Positions 8,777 through 16,635 of a stretch of 64,000 nucleotides of DNA are shown here, piece after piece. The notes beneath the pieces were generated by a model. The model saw nothing but the letters and a program-made list of their open reading frames with translations. It searched no databases and had not been told where the DNA came from. Source of the DNA: Flintibacter faecis (GTDB lineage: Bacteria; Bacillota; Clostridia; Oscillospirales; Oscillospiraceae); NCBI RefSeq assembly GCF_014287875.1, contig NZ_JACOPN010000003.1, forward strand, positions 248,001 through 312,000, in the 5' to 3' direction. A program made the position numbers and the translations under genes. How positions within the stretch are numbered: the first letter of the stretch is position 1; each line of letters starts with the position of its first letter.

Positions 8777-9320
8777 ATTCAATCCGCTCCTTGTTTTCGG
8801 TGATATCTTTTATGACTGAATCCATAGCGGAGAGTACTACCTCAACTCCCTCGAAGATGTGGTCACTATCTAATGCCCACATCATGTCATGGAATTCGCC
8901 CTCTGGCGTATAGACAAAGCACTCCCACCAGTTGTTGTGTTCCATATCGAGTCGATACCGTTTATGCGTATCACCCATGGCAGCATATAAGGCATGATCC
9001 GTCTTCAGATATGGCAAAACATCAACGCCAAAACGTCCAGAGTTACTCTTATCTTTGACATAGAGTAATTCTGTACCATCACTCTTATCGTAAAGTGTGG
9101 CGTAGATATCTCCGCAGGCGTGAATGGCAAAAACACACCCGCGCACCTTGATAGATACCACCAGGCCGCCGTACCAGAGGGAAGAATACTGCTTGCGGCA
9201 AATCGGCTGATGGAATTCAACTTTGATAGGTTGATGTATCTTTCCAATCTGCTTTCTGATCTGCCAGCAAAGGTGTAGACGTTGTAAGGTGCTGATGCCT
9301 TCGAAGGTTATATTCTTCAT
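8748..9320 (-). CDS. 190-aa protein of unknown function
   Basis: No domain recognised. The protein has a basic N-terminus, a central beta-rich part (GGLVVSIKVRGCVFAIHACGDIYATLYD) and an acidic helical C-terminus. It is cotranscribed in the replication operon, and its 3' end overlaps the next gene. Confidence 0.6.
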   Translation of the reverse strand: MKNITFEGISTLQRLHLCWQIRKQIGKIHQPIKVEFHQPICRKQYSSLWYGGLVVSIKVRGCVFAIHACGDIYATLYDKSDGTELLYVKDKSNSGRFGVDVLPYLKTDHALYAAMGDTHKRYRLDMEHNNWWECFVYTPEGEFHDMMWALDSDHIFEGVEVVLSAMDSVIKDITENKERIEYGKDSAFYC

Positions 9321-9336
9321 GTGAGATCACCACCTC

Positions 9337-10488
9337 TTACCACTTAAAGTCACCGGGATGATCATACTCATGCCAATTCACATTCAAGGCACGAGATACA
9401 ATCTCCTCCAACTGAGCAATCCTCAGCCCAGAGGCACCGTCACACTGCGCAGAGAAGATCACATCGCTCATCTGCATGAAGAGTTCATAGGCCGTGCAAG
9501 GACTGTCTCCATGAATTGCTACGAAATAGTCCATAGCTTCATAGGAGGCTTTCTTCGGGGCCTTGATTCTTTTCAGAACACGCATGAGTGTAGTGACGGG
9601 ATAGCGGATCTCGATGTTCATGAGCTGCACTTGCTTGTCCAGCGCCTTTTCAAATTGCGCATAGACCAATCTGAGCTGTTCCTCAAAATACTGCATATCC
9701 ACACCATTCTTGTGTTCGGTGCGAATGGAGTACCCCAATGGAACAATACGGCTCTCGGCACCAACCAGAAAAATCGGATAGAGATTTGCGCCGCTCATGC
9801 CCACATCGGAGGTGGAGAAACGCAGTGCGGGAACCAGTTTGTCGGCACGCAGGCCTTTGGCGGCAATCTCCCTATGATATGTATCGAGAAGATTGTCTGC
9901 CTGGCCATCCAGACACCAGATAGCGGTTGCGATAGAGTGATCAAAGTGTGCGGTCATGAAGCGATTGCCGGGATACTCTCGATCGAGAAAGTCATTGGTC
10001 GCTTTGAACAGGGGCAGCATCTCCATGACCGTGTAGTCCTTGGGATCTCCACCGTGTACTGCCGATACCTTCTCATCTGCGACTTTGATCAGGCTGTCAC
10101 CAGAGGCAACGCCCATGCAGTAGTTGAGGATCTCGGCGAATACCGTCTTGGAAACTTTGTTGAGTGCATGCCCAGAGATGCGTGCGCGCTCGAGAACTGT
10201 CTTGATCGCACAGGAACGGACCGGGTAGTCCTTACCATCTACCTTCAGCAGGAGGCTGGTATTCTCCATTGTGTCCTCCAGAACATCTGCATCGCCGTTG
10301 TGGTCGTAGATCTGCATATACAGATTTCCGAGCGTGGATCCCCGTTCCACCGGCTCAAACCGGAGTTCCTTGGACGGGGCTGTCATCCACTTGCTGCGGG
10401 CCTGCCGAGCGCTGAGGAACTGAAAGAAGTCCCCCGACTCGCTGAAGCTACGACTGAAGTTGTCCGCGAATACTTTACTTTCCATCAT
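9337..10488 (-). CDS. First gene of replication operon, DUF932-like
   Basis: A 383-aa soluble protein. The C-terminal half, ending NWHEYDHPGDFKW, and the general layout recall plasmid/phage DUF932 proteins, whose role is unclear; this is a weak similarity from memory. AAGGTGG precedes the tandem ATG start. Being promoter-proximal, it is probably the most expressed gene of the operon. The opposite strand is also open across nearly the whole gene, but that frame has no ribosome site or recognisable product. Confidence 0.6.
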   Translation of the reverse strand: MMESKVFADNFSRSFSESGDFFQFLSARQARSKWMTAPSKELRFEPVERGSTLGNLYMQIYDHNGDADVLEDTMENTSLLLKVDGKDYPVRSCAIKTVLERARISGHALNKVSKTVFAEILNYCMGVASGDSLIKVADEKVSAVHGGDPKDYTVMEMLPLFKATNDFLDREYPGNRFMTAHFDHSIATAIWCLDGQADNLLDTYHREIAAKGLRADKLVPALRFSTSDVGMSGANLYPIFLVGAESRIVPLGYSIRTEHKNGVDMQYFEEQLRLVYAQFEKALDKQVQLMNIEIRYPVTTLMRVLKRIKAPKKASYEAMDYFVAIHGDSPCTAYELFMQMSDVIFSAQCDGASGLRIAQLEEIVSRALNVNWHEYDHPGDFKW

Positions 10489-10778
10489 TTGCTTGTTCCA
10501 CCTTTCAAATAAATATTTCTCAAACCCGCAATGCGGAATTTGGACAAAAAAAGAGCGCTCTGATCTGAAAACTCAAATCAAAGCGCAAAGAGAGCGGCGA
10601 AACAAATTGTTCGCCCAGAAGTGCCAATATGAATTGGCTCACAGCTTATGAAGCTCCGCATCGGAGATGAAATCTAATAAGTACGGAGATAGGATACCAT
10701 TAGATCCATCCATTCGCCATAATACCCATTTCTGCTTTCTGGGCAAAAACAACTCACGAGTATTGTGTATTCCTCCCC
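10489..10778. other. Intergenic region: leader of replication operon and SLH upstream DNA
   Basis: It contains a minus-strand terminator (10546-10586), then a small CCGCATTGCGG palindrome (about 10528-10538) and the operon ribosome site. I could not pick out a convincing -35/-10 pair. The rest, up to the SLH fragment, shows no gene. Confidence 0.5.
10546..10586 (-). terminator. Intrinsic terminator before the replication operon
   Basis: On the minus strand, GCGCTTTGATTTGA pairs with TCAGATCAGAGCGC around GTTT, followed by TCTTTTTTT. It separates the minus-strand genes at 11456-12812 from the replication operon, or acts as a leader attenuator of that operon. Confidence 0.8.
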
Positions 10779-11363
10779 TTGAACGCAAACCTCTTTGGTA
10801 TTCTTATGGAGGACAACAGCGTTCTCAACTTCTTCTATGACGTGCCGAACGATGCCTATTACTATGAAGCCGTCAAGTGGGCAGCAGAGAACGGCATCAC
10901 CGGCGGCGTTGGTAACAGCCTCTTTGCACCGAACCAGCCCTGCAACCGCGCTCAGATCGTGACCTTCCTCTGGCGCGCGGCGGGTTCCCCCGTGGTGAAT
11001 TACCTGATGCCGTTTACCGATGTGGACGAGGGCGCATATTATGCCGAGGCAGTCCGCTGGGCAGCGAGCACCGGCATCGTCACCGGTCTGACGGAGACGA
11101 CCTTCGGCACAGACAGCGTCTGCACCCGTGCGCAGGCTGCGGCCATGATCTACCGCTGCGCTCAGGCGCAGGGTAAGGGCTTCACGGGCGCGTGGATGTT
11201 CCACCTGCCGTTCACCGATGTGCCCGAATGGGCGTATGAATCGGTGGCGTGGTGCTACATGAACAGCGTGACCACGGGCGTGAGCGAGACATCCTTTGCG
11301 CCGGGCAATGACTGCACCCGCGCGCAGATCGTCACGTTCCTGTGGAGAGCGTTCAGCAAGTAA
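10779..11363 (+). pseudogene. S-layer-homology repeat fragment, probably a gene remnant
   Basis: Three SLH repeats in tandem (YDVPNDAYYYEAVKWAAENG, FTDVDEGAYYAEAVRW, FTDVPEWAYESVAW), each ending with a C-R/TRAQ segment and FLWRA. SLH repeats anchor secreted proteins to cell-wall polymers and normally sit at the end of large exported proteins. Here there is no signal peptide, the only start is TTG without a ribosome site, and the frame runs back to a stop near 10701. It looks like the displaced 3' end of a larger gene. It is more GC-rich than its neighbours, is the only plus-strand gene in this stretch, and has its own terminator. Confidence 0.6.
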
Positions 11364-11396
11364 ATAGGCGAGTTCGTAGTGCTCCGCCACTACAAG

Positions 11397-11431
11397 AAGG
11401 AGGAGACGCATCAGATGCGTCTCCTCCTTTT
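11397..11431 (+). terminator. Terminator after SLH fragment
   Basis: Perfect 16-base arms (AAGGAGGAGACGCATC and complement) around one base, then TTTTC. Confidence 0.85.
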
Positions 11432-11455
11432 CATGTTTGTCACACATAATTTGGG

Positions 11456-11944
11456 TTACAGCTTGAATGATTTTATATCAATCATAATTGGAAAGCTCAA
11501 TTCCTCTGTCATTCGTCGAACACATTCTTCCGTTTCTGCACCCACCTCACTAATTACCATATGCGTATGATCCGCATTCCATCCACATAGGAGAAAGCTA
11601 CCCTGCTCCGTCAACTCGACTGTACGCCATACGGGGCAACTGCCATCGAACTTGACGGAGCAGCCGATCATCTTACAGTGCAATGGCATTGTAGGTTCCG
11701 GAAGCCTCATAACCACGCAGACTCGGTCAGCAGAATGAAAATCCGTTACAGTAAAGTCGGCAGAAGAATATTCAACGAAGTCTCTTGTGCCTTTCGCATC
11801 TGGCTCGATATAGTTATACGCTGTTGCCAAAAGCTCGCCTCTCTTTTCTATCGCATACTGAGTGAAGCGTTTTGGCTGAGCATAAAAGGTGTATGGCAAA
11901 TGCTCGTGCTCGTTATAGTACCTCTGTAATGCAGCGCTATACAT
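11456..11944 (-). CDS. 162-aa protein of unknown function
   Basis: The ATG at 11944 was chosen because GAGGAGGG lies five bases upstream; a longer frame would overlap the preceding gene. The mostly beta protein (YSAALQRYYNEHEHLPYTFY... DIKSFKL) matches nothing I know. It is the last gene of the unit that starts with the ImmA-type protease. Confidence 0.55.
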   Translation of the reverse strand: MYSAALQRYYNEHEHLPYTFYAQPKRFTQYAIEKRGELLATAYNYIEPDAKGTRDFVEYSSADFTVTDFHSADRVCVVMRLPEPTMPLHCKMIGCSVKFDGSCPVWRTVELTEQGSFLLCGWNADHTHMVISEVGAETEECVRRMTEELSFPIMIDIKSFKL

Positions 11945-11982
11945 TTTTTCCCTCCTCACAAGTTTCTCCAATGTCATGGGCT

Positions 11983-12279
11983 CTAAAGTAGATCCCTCAA
12001 TGGCACCTTTCGTTCCACAAACCAACGGCCTATCGTATTACCCGTTAGATTGGTGGATCGTTCAAAATAGAGATATGTTCTTGCACCATTGACTTGGATG
12101 GTGTAACGATCGCCTTGCCCGCCGGCTTTTGCAGCATAGGCTGGGCGAATATCGATCACGCGGTCTATTTCATATTTCTGGCCATCCTCCCAGATGATTT
12201 CCCTAGGCAGCATTGTCCCATCCGAACGATGCTCTACAAAAACGCTCACATAGACCTTATAAGCCTCACCTGGCAGCAT
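11983..12279 (-). CDS. 98-aa conserved small protein next to ImmA protease
   Basis: The start at 12279 lies two bases after the protease stop, so it is translationally coupled. The sequence (MLPGEAYKVYVSVFVEHRSD; IIWEDGQKYEIDRVIDIRP) looks like the small beta-barrel proteins that accompany protease/polymerase cassettes on Firmicute mobile elements. No function is known to me. Confidence 0.6.
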   Translation of the reverse strand: MLPGEAYKVYVSVFVEHRSDGTMLPREIIWEDGQKYEIDRVIDIRPAYAAKAGGQGDRYTIQVNGARTYLYFERSTNLTGNTIGRWFVERKVPLRDLL

Positions 12280-12281
12280 AC

Positions 12282-12812
12282 TTAACTCAACGGCTGCTCC
12301 AGATCTCGCTTGAGGAAATCCCCATGCGCGATATACGGAGCTATGATTCTTACACCTTGGCATTGTAGAATCCGGAGCTTGAAGTCCAGTAACTCAGGTG
12401 GCACATACAAACACTTCGCTGTCTGATAAAAGTCCATTTGCATCTCCAGCGCTTCTAAGACGGTGTCATCGCTGAGCATGAACTCCGCAGCAAACACATT
12501 TGCCTCATACTCCATTCGACTTGTATCCTCAAACATCGCAAACTCATGGAAGGTGTTAATGGCAGAATCGCTGTGGAGGACTGCATGCCCCAGCTCGTGC
12601 GCAATGATGATCCGTTGAATGCTGTCGGGCAAATCACTGTTGATTACAATCAGTTTGCACCGAGAAGAAACCAGGAAAAAGCCCTTGCAGGAACGGGGAC
12701 TCTTTCCCATTGGACGATCCATCACCTGGATATCCAAATACTCGCAGATCTCATACGGGTCATCTGTCTGATATTTCATTTTCAATCGACTTACTTCCTG
12801 CCTAATCGTCAT
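12282..12812 (-). CDS. ImmA/IrrE-family zinc metallopeptidase
   Basis: HELGHAVLHS supplies the HExxH zinc site, and a downstream EYEANVFAAEFML segment gives the third ligand, as in ImmA/IrrE proteins. Family members cleave an XRE repressor encoded next door and so release an element after DNA damage; the repressor candidate is the gene at 12917. ATG 12812 is used; a TTG at 12821 spaced eight bases from GAGG is an alternative. Confidence 0.88.
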   Translation of the reverse strand: MTIRQEVSRLKMKYQTDDPYEICEYLDIQVMDRPMGKSPRSCKGFFLVSSRCKLIVINSDLPDSIQRIIIAHELGHAVLHSDSAINTFHEFAMFEDTSRMEYEANVFAAEFMLSDDTVLEALEMQMDFYQTAKCLYVPPELLDFKLRILQCQGVRIIAPYIAHGDFLKRDLEQPLS

Positions 12813-12916
12813 CGTCAGCAATCCACTCGCCTCACTTCAGAAAGTAGTTTTCTATTATACAGCCTGACAGTACCACAAGGGTTGTCCAAAAATCCGTACA
12901 CTCAGAATATACCTGC

Positions 12917-13354
12917 TTACTTTTTGTAGTCTTTACGGGTGAACTTCTCGCTGGCTCGCTGCTTATTAGCAAAATACGCCTCAGTGACTGCTTGGAAGAA
13001 AAGCTCCTTATCCTGCTCAGGGACATCTCCACCAGCAAAGAGAGCACGCGTTTGTGTCAGCAGCTGCTCTACATCAGTTGCTCCTTTACGGCCATAGGCT
13101 GCTCTTGCGCTCTCGATGTATGGTGCCTCTTCAAGTCCATAGTTGGGGTCTACGATCTCATCGTTGCTTAGATATGCCGTGGAAACACCCAGCACCTCTG
13201 CCAACCTCTGAAGATTTACACCGCGAGGCATTACACCTTGTTTTTCGTATTTGGTAATCGTGCGCAGCGTGACACCAATCTTATCGGCCAGTTCTGTTTG
13301 CGTAAGGCCCAGATGCGTGCGGCTCTCTCGAATCTTTTCACCAGTCGTCTTCAT
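12917..13354 (-). CDS. XRE-family repressor, ImmR-like
   Basis: An N-terminal HTH_3 domain (KIRESRTHLGLTQTELADKI... LRTITKYEKQGVMPR) is followed by a charged C-terminal tail that could be the protease target. It is divergent from the Y-family polymerase gene across a 217-base region full of GAACT repeats, the likely operator array. The downstream ImmA-type protease completes a damage-responsive switch by analogy with ICEBs1. Confidence 0.85.
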   Translation of the reverse strand: MKTTGEKIRESRTHLGLTQTELADKIGVTLRTITKYEKQGVMPRGVNLQRLAEVLGVSTAYLSNDEIVDPNYGLEEAPYIESARAAYGRKGATDVEQLLTQTRALFAGGDVPEQDKELFFQAVTEAYFANKQRASEKFTRKDYKK

Positions 13355-13390
13355 AACCGTCTCCTCTCGCAGGTTTGGAAAGTTTTTGAA

Positions 13391-13535
13391 AGTTCTATTG
13401 ACAAACCATTTTCTGACCTGCTATTTTGTTATTAGAACTTATTGGAACTTAATAGAACTCGGTTGGAACTTTAGGCTCATTATATTCTGCGAATTGGAAC
13501 TTGTCAATAGGAACTTTTAGGAACTTGATGGAACT
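13391..13535. promoter_or_regulatory. Array of phased GAACT repeats, probable operator region
   Basis: GAACT units begin at 13435, 13445, 13455, 13466, 13497, 13511, 13521 and 13531, with one inverted AGTTC at 13391. Most intervals are 10-11 bases or a multiple of that, so the units would face one side of the helix. They fill the space between the divergent XRE repressor and the polymerase gene. Confidence 0.75.
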
Positions 13536-13571
13536 ATTTCTTGAAGGTTATGGACAGGAGGTATGCCGAAT

Positions 13572-14816
13572 ATGGAAGGCCGAGTTGTATTGCATAGTGA
13601 CCTCAACAACTGCTATGCGAGTATTGAATGTATGCTGCATCCGGAATTGCGTGGAAAGTACATTGCGGTTTGCGGCAGCACAGAGGATCGACATGGGATC
13701 GTTCTTGCGAAGAACCAATTGGCAAAGCAATGTGGGGTGAAGACAGGTGAAGTGATTTGGGAGGCAAAGCAAAAATGTCCACAACTGACGATTGTAGAAC
13801 CGCATATGGAACAATATCTGAAATTCTCCAAAATTGTCCGCTCTATCTATTTGCGATACTCTCCGGAAGTCGAGTCATTTGGCATTGATGAGAGCTGGAT
13901 TGAACTGACTGGGTCTCCGCTTCTCCAGCAGAAAACTCCGATTGAAATCGCCAATGAGATTCGGACTACTGTGAAAGAAGAAGTCGGACTCACCGTTTCC
14001 ATTGGCGTCAGCTTCAATAAGATTTTTGCGAAACTCGGCTCAGACATGAAAAAGCCAGATGCCGTGACTGTCATAACGCGGGAATCCTTCAAAGATCAAA
14101 TCTGGCGGCTCCCCGTTTCAGACCTGCTCTATGTGGGGCGAGCAACGACGGAAAAGCTTCGGCTCTACGGGATCCGTACCATCGGAGATCTGGCCCAAGC
14201 GGATCGGGCAATGCTAATTCGCAGGCTTGGCGTCAATGGTGAAAAGCTGTGGGTGTTTGCCAATGGACTGGATCAATCGCGCGTTATGCCATGCGACTAC
14301 CAAATCCCCATCAAGAGCGTTGGACACGGAATCACCTGCACAGCAGACCTGCGTACAAATGAAGATGTTCGACATGTTCTGATGGAGCTCTCACAGGAAG
14401 TGGGCGCAAAGCTGCGGAAAAGTAAGCTGGCTGCCACGCGGATCCGCATCAGTATTCGCGACAACACACTGTCTCAGAGAGAGTATCAGGGGAAGCTGGA
14501 ATTCCCAACTCAAAGTTATACAGAGATTGCTGCGGCTGGCTTTAATCTGTTCTGTCGGCGTTATCCATGGAATGCGGATGTTCGATCTCTGACGATTAGC
14601 GCGATCGACCTGATTCCCTCGGATACACCAATCCAGCTCGATCTCTGGTCTGATTTTGAGAAGCATAATAAGCGTTTAACTTTGGAACGCACCGTGGAAG
14701 ATATCCGCCATCGCTATGGGCTCAGTATGATCAATTTCGCCGCACTCACCACGGGGCTGAAGATGCCTGCCCATCGGGAGGTTGAATACAAGATGCCCTC
14801 TGTTATGTATCACTGA
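13572..14816 (+). CDS. Y-family translesion DNA polymerase (DinB/UmuC type)
   Basis: Palm motifs are clear: VVLHSDLNNCYASIEC holds the first catalytic Asp and the steric-gate region, and VESFGIDESWIELTG holds the catalytic DE pair. The helix-hairpin-helix region (LLYVGRATTEKLRLYGIRTIGDLAQ) and a little-finger domain follow. The enzyme bypasses lesions in template DNA. The ATG at 13572 has AGGAGG at a normal distance, whereas the ATG at 13563 lies one base after it. Its divergence from an ImmR-type repressor and coupling to an S24-like protein suggest damage-induced expression. Confidence 0.92.
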   Translation: MEGRVVLHSDLNNCYASIECMLHPELRGKYIAVCGSTEDRHGIVLAKNQLAKQCGVKTGEVIWEAKQKCPQLTIVEPHMEQYLKFSKIVRSIYLRYSPEVESFGIDESWIELTGSPLLQQKTPIEIANEIRTTVKEEVGLTVSIGVSFNKIFAKLGSDMKKPDAVTVITRESFKDQIWRLPVSDLLYVGRATTEKLRLYGIRTIGDLAQADRAMLIRRLGVNGEKLWVFANGLDQSRVMPCDYQIPIKSVGHGITCTADLRTNEDVRHVLMELSQEVGAKLRKSKLAATRIRISIRDNTLSQREYQGKLEFPTQSYTEIAAAGFNLFCRRYPWNADVRSLTISAIDLIPSDTPIQLDLWSDFEKHNKRLTLERTVEDIRHRYGLSMINFAALTTGLKMPAHREVEYKMPSVMYH

Positions 14817-14823
14817 GGAGGTA

Positions 14824-15180
14824 TTGACTATAAGCGCAGCAGTTGAAACGACTCAAGCCAGACACCCCATTTTGAGCAATGGCTATGGCTCCATCCAGAT
14901 CGACGGATTTTCTGGTCTGATTCCCAAAAAGTGTTTTTGCATTATGGCCGATGGACATCGCTATCAGGAGCACGGCATTTCCACCGGCAGCGTGTTGTTC
15001 TGTCAGAGGGCAGCCGAGATCAATGACGGTGACTTGATCATCGTGAAGGAAAATGGAGCCTTCGCACTCTATCTCTACCTGAAAGATCGTAAAGTCAAGG
15101 CGGACGGCGAAAAGCGCATCCTCCACAATAAGTCCAAGGCCTATGCCAAAGTTCTTGGCTCCTTCAACTTTTACCATTAA
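14824..15180 (+). CDS. S24/UmuD-like protein lacking obvious catalytic residues
   Basis: The fold-defining pattern of LexA/UmuD C-terminal domains is present (HGISTGSVLFCQ; INDGDLIIVKENG). The usual G-D-S-M motif reads ADGHRY, however, and I see no clear catalytic Lys, so self-cleavage is doubtful. No ATG is available. GAGGAGG is followed two bases later by an in-frame TTG (14824), an unusually tight spacing that may mean weak expression coupled to the polymerase stop. It probably partners the polymerase. Confidence 0.6.
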   Translation: MTISAAVETTQARHPILSNGYGSIQIDGFSGLIPKKCFCIMADGHRYQEHGISTGSVLFCQRAAEINDGDLIIVKENGAFALYLYLKDRKVKADGEKRILHNKSKAYAKVLGSFNFYH

Positions 15181-15205
15181 AGAGGCCTGGCAGAAAGGAC
15201 AAATA

Positions 15206-15757
15206 ATGAGTAAATTCCAGAACTACTTGAAAACCTTTGACATCACCAGTACCCTCACCGAGGAAGATATTGATAAGACCTTGGCGCTGCTCCAGATTTA
15301 CGGCCCCGCAGTTCGAAGGACTGCCTCTCGCATCGGCGAGATGGAAGAAGAGTGCTATGAAGGTAGACGGCAAAGCATCTCCGACTTCATCAATCTGGCC
15401 ATCGACTATGACCGTGACACTGACCGGAAACGCATCGCCGATCGCCTTGCCGAGATGGGCCACTCCATGCAGCTTCTGTCCGTCATGGAGGATGCCCTGG
15501 TACTCGTGAAGGACACCCCGCCCAATGGAGGCACCTATTTCAATATCCTCCAGGCAAGGTACTTTGATGTCTACTGCACCTCAAATGAGGAAGCATATCT
15601 CAACCTCGGAATCTCCTCATCTACATACTATCGGCACATCAAGCCCGCTATCCGTGCCTATGCAGCAAACCTCTGGTGTGTCGTAATCCCCGATCTGATC
15701 ATCAGGGAGCACCTGCAGCAAAACGGTAGCGTCACCACTCAGGTGGAAGTCTCGTGA
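15206..15757 (+). CDS. 183-aa helical regulator, ArpU/sigma-like
   Basis: ATG 15206 follows AAAGGAC. The C-terminal part (ARYFDVYCTSNEEAYLNLGISSSTYYRH) reads like a sigma region-4/ArpU-type helix-turn-helix of phage late regulators. The N-terminal 110 residues are helical and charged. It is in line with the polymerase and S24-like genes and could control downstream genes; no target is evident. Confidence 0.55.
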   Translation: MSKFQNYLKTFDITSTLTEEDIDKTLALLQIYGPAVRRTASRIGEMEEECYEGRRQSISDFINLAIDYDRDTDRKRIADRLAEMGHSMQLLSVMEDALVLVKDTPPNGGTYFNILQARYFDVYCTSNEEAYLNLGISSSTYYRHIKPAIRAYAANLWCVVIPDLIIREHLQQNGSVTTQVEVS

Positions 15758-16105
15758 GAGACAAATGAGAGACAATGTGGCAGTCAGATGAGAGAAAACA
15801 TGATAGAAAATCGGGAGGAAATTGAGAGCCAAACGAAATTGTAGTGTAGAGACTCAGCAGGTATAATGGATTATGCTGGAGCACCTATAGCCTCTCGGGT
15901 CTATGATCCGAGGGGCTTTTTTCATACCCTTGTGCGCCAGCCAATACCGGAACAAAGAGCCGACCATTCTCGAAAACGAGAGTGGCCGGCTTTTTTGTTG
16001 CCCTGATTGGGAGCGTAATCCATGTCAAGAGCCAGCTACTGGGCCCGTGCGCCCCCTTCAAGTCGTTCGTCCGCATCCGCTAACGAAACGACTTGGAGGT
16101 AACAC
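15758..16105 (+). promoter_or_regulatory. Leader with promoter, two terminators and an RBS-adjacent hairpin
   Basis: TTGTAG (15839) and TATAAT (15862), spaced 17, form a strong promoter. Downstream are a terminator at 15890-15922 (GCCTCTCGG/CCGAGGGGC plus T-run), a second at 15958-15997 (GCCGACCATTCTCG/CGAGAGTGGCCGGC plus T-run), and a third hairpin at 16059-16095 abutting the GGAGG of the next gene. A 68-codon frame crosses the whole leader and overlaps the next start by a few bases, so part of it may be coding. Confidence 0.6.
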
Positions 16106-16510
16106 ATGAAGACAATCAAAATCAAGGACTACTATGGCATTTATCAGGAAATTCCCGTCAGCGATGAGCTGTATGAAGAATGGCGCACTCTTCAGAATGA
16201 AACACAGCGCGTCCATCGCAAAGAAGTATATCACCGTGATTGGACACCAATCGAGGACCTTTTCGAAATGCCGAAGTCTTATGAGCAGAACCCGATGGAA
16301 GATACGTTGCTGTGGGATGAGCAGGTCGCTGCGCTGTATGCAGCGATCGCGCAACTCACCCCGATCCAGCAGCGCAGGATCCACATGCTGATGGAGAATA
16401 TGACGATCCGTGAGATTGCCCGTCAGGAAGGGTGCCATATGAACGCAGCGCTGAAATCTGTCAACGGTGCGCTCAAAAAGCTCCACGATCTTCTGAAAGA
16501 CTGGGCATAA
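16106..16510 (+). CDS. Sigma-70 region-4-like DNA-binding protein
   Basis: At 134 aa it is too short for a full sigma factor. The C-terminus (AQLTPIQQRRIHMLMENMTIREIARQEGCHMNAALKSVNGALKKL) is a clean region-4 helix-turn-helix of the type found in phage and ICE sigma-like regulators. Its gene has an elaborate leader with two intrinsic terminators, so expression may require antitermination. It precedes the parM-type operon. Confidence 0.7.
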   Translation: MKTIKIKDYYGIYQEIPVSDELYEEWRTLQNETQRVHRKEVYHRDWTPIEDLFEMPKSYEQNPMEDTLLWDEQVAALYAAIAQLTPIQQRRIHMLMENMTIREIARQEGCHMNAALKSVNGALKKLHDLLKDWA

Positions 16511-16635
16511 ATGCCTAAAGGAAAAACATTTAGTGTAGTTGTTGTTCTATGAGAACACTATGCGTAATTTCTTTTAGATGCTTCGAGTGCGACATCACAC
16601 GCACTTTGTTAAACGAAATGAGGAGGTTCCAATCC
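16511..16635 (+). promoter_or_regulatory. Region upstream of parM: candidate centromere/promoter
   Basis: It contains the palindrome GTTCTATGAGAAC and an inverted repeat AGTGCG-N8-CGCACT (near 16589). In actin-type partition loci the ParR-binding centromere lies just upstream of parM, so this is the place to expect it. Classic tandem iterons are not obvious. Confidence 0.35.

Noticed and set aside
9358..10512. 384-codon plus-strand frame opposite the DUF932-like gene
   Set aside because: It has no ribosome site, its composition mirrors the opposite gene, and the minus-strand gene fits the operon.
10674..11447. 257-codon minus-strand frame opposite the SLH fragment
   Set aside because: The His/Arg/Ala-rich composition is typical of an antisense shadow; the SLH repeats are on the plus strand.
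13435..13540. Plasmid origin iterons
   Set aside because: The GAACT units are short and lie between divergent regulator and polymerase genes with no Rep gene adjacent; an operator array is simpler.
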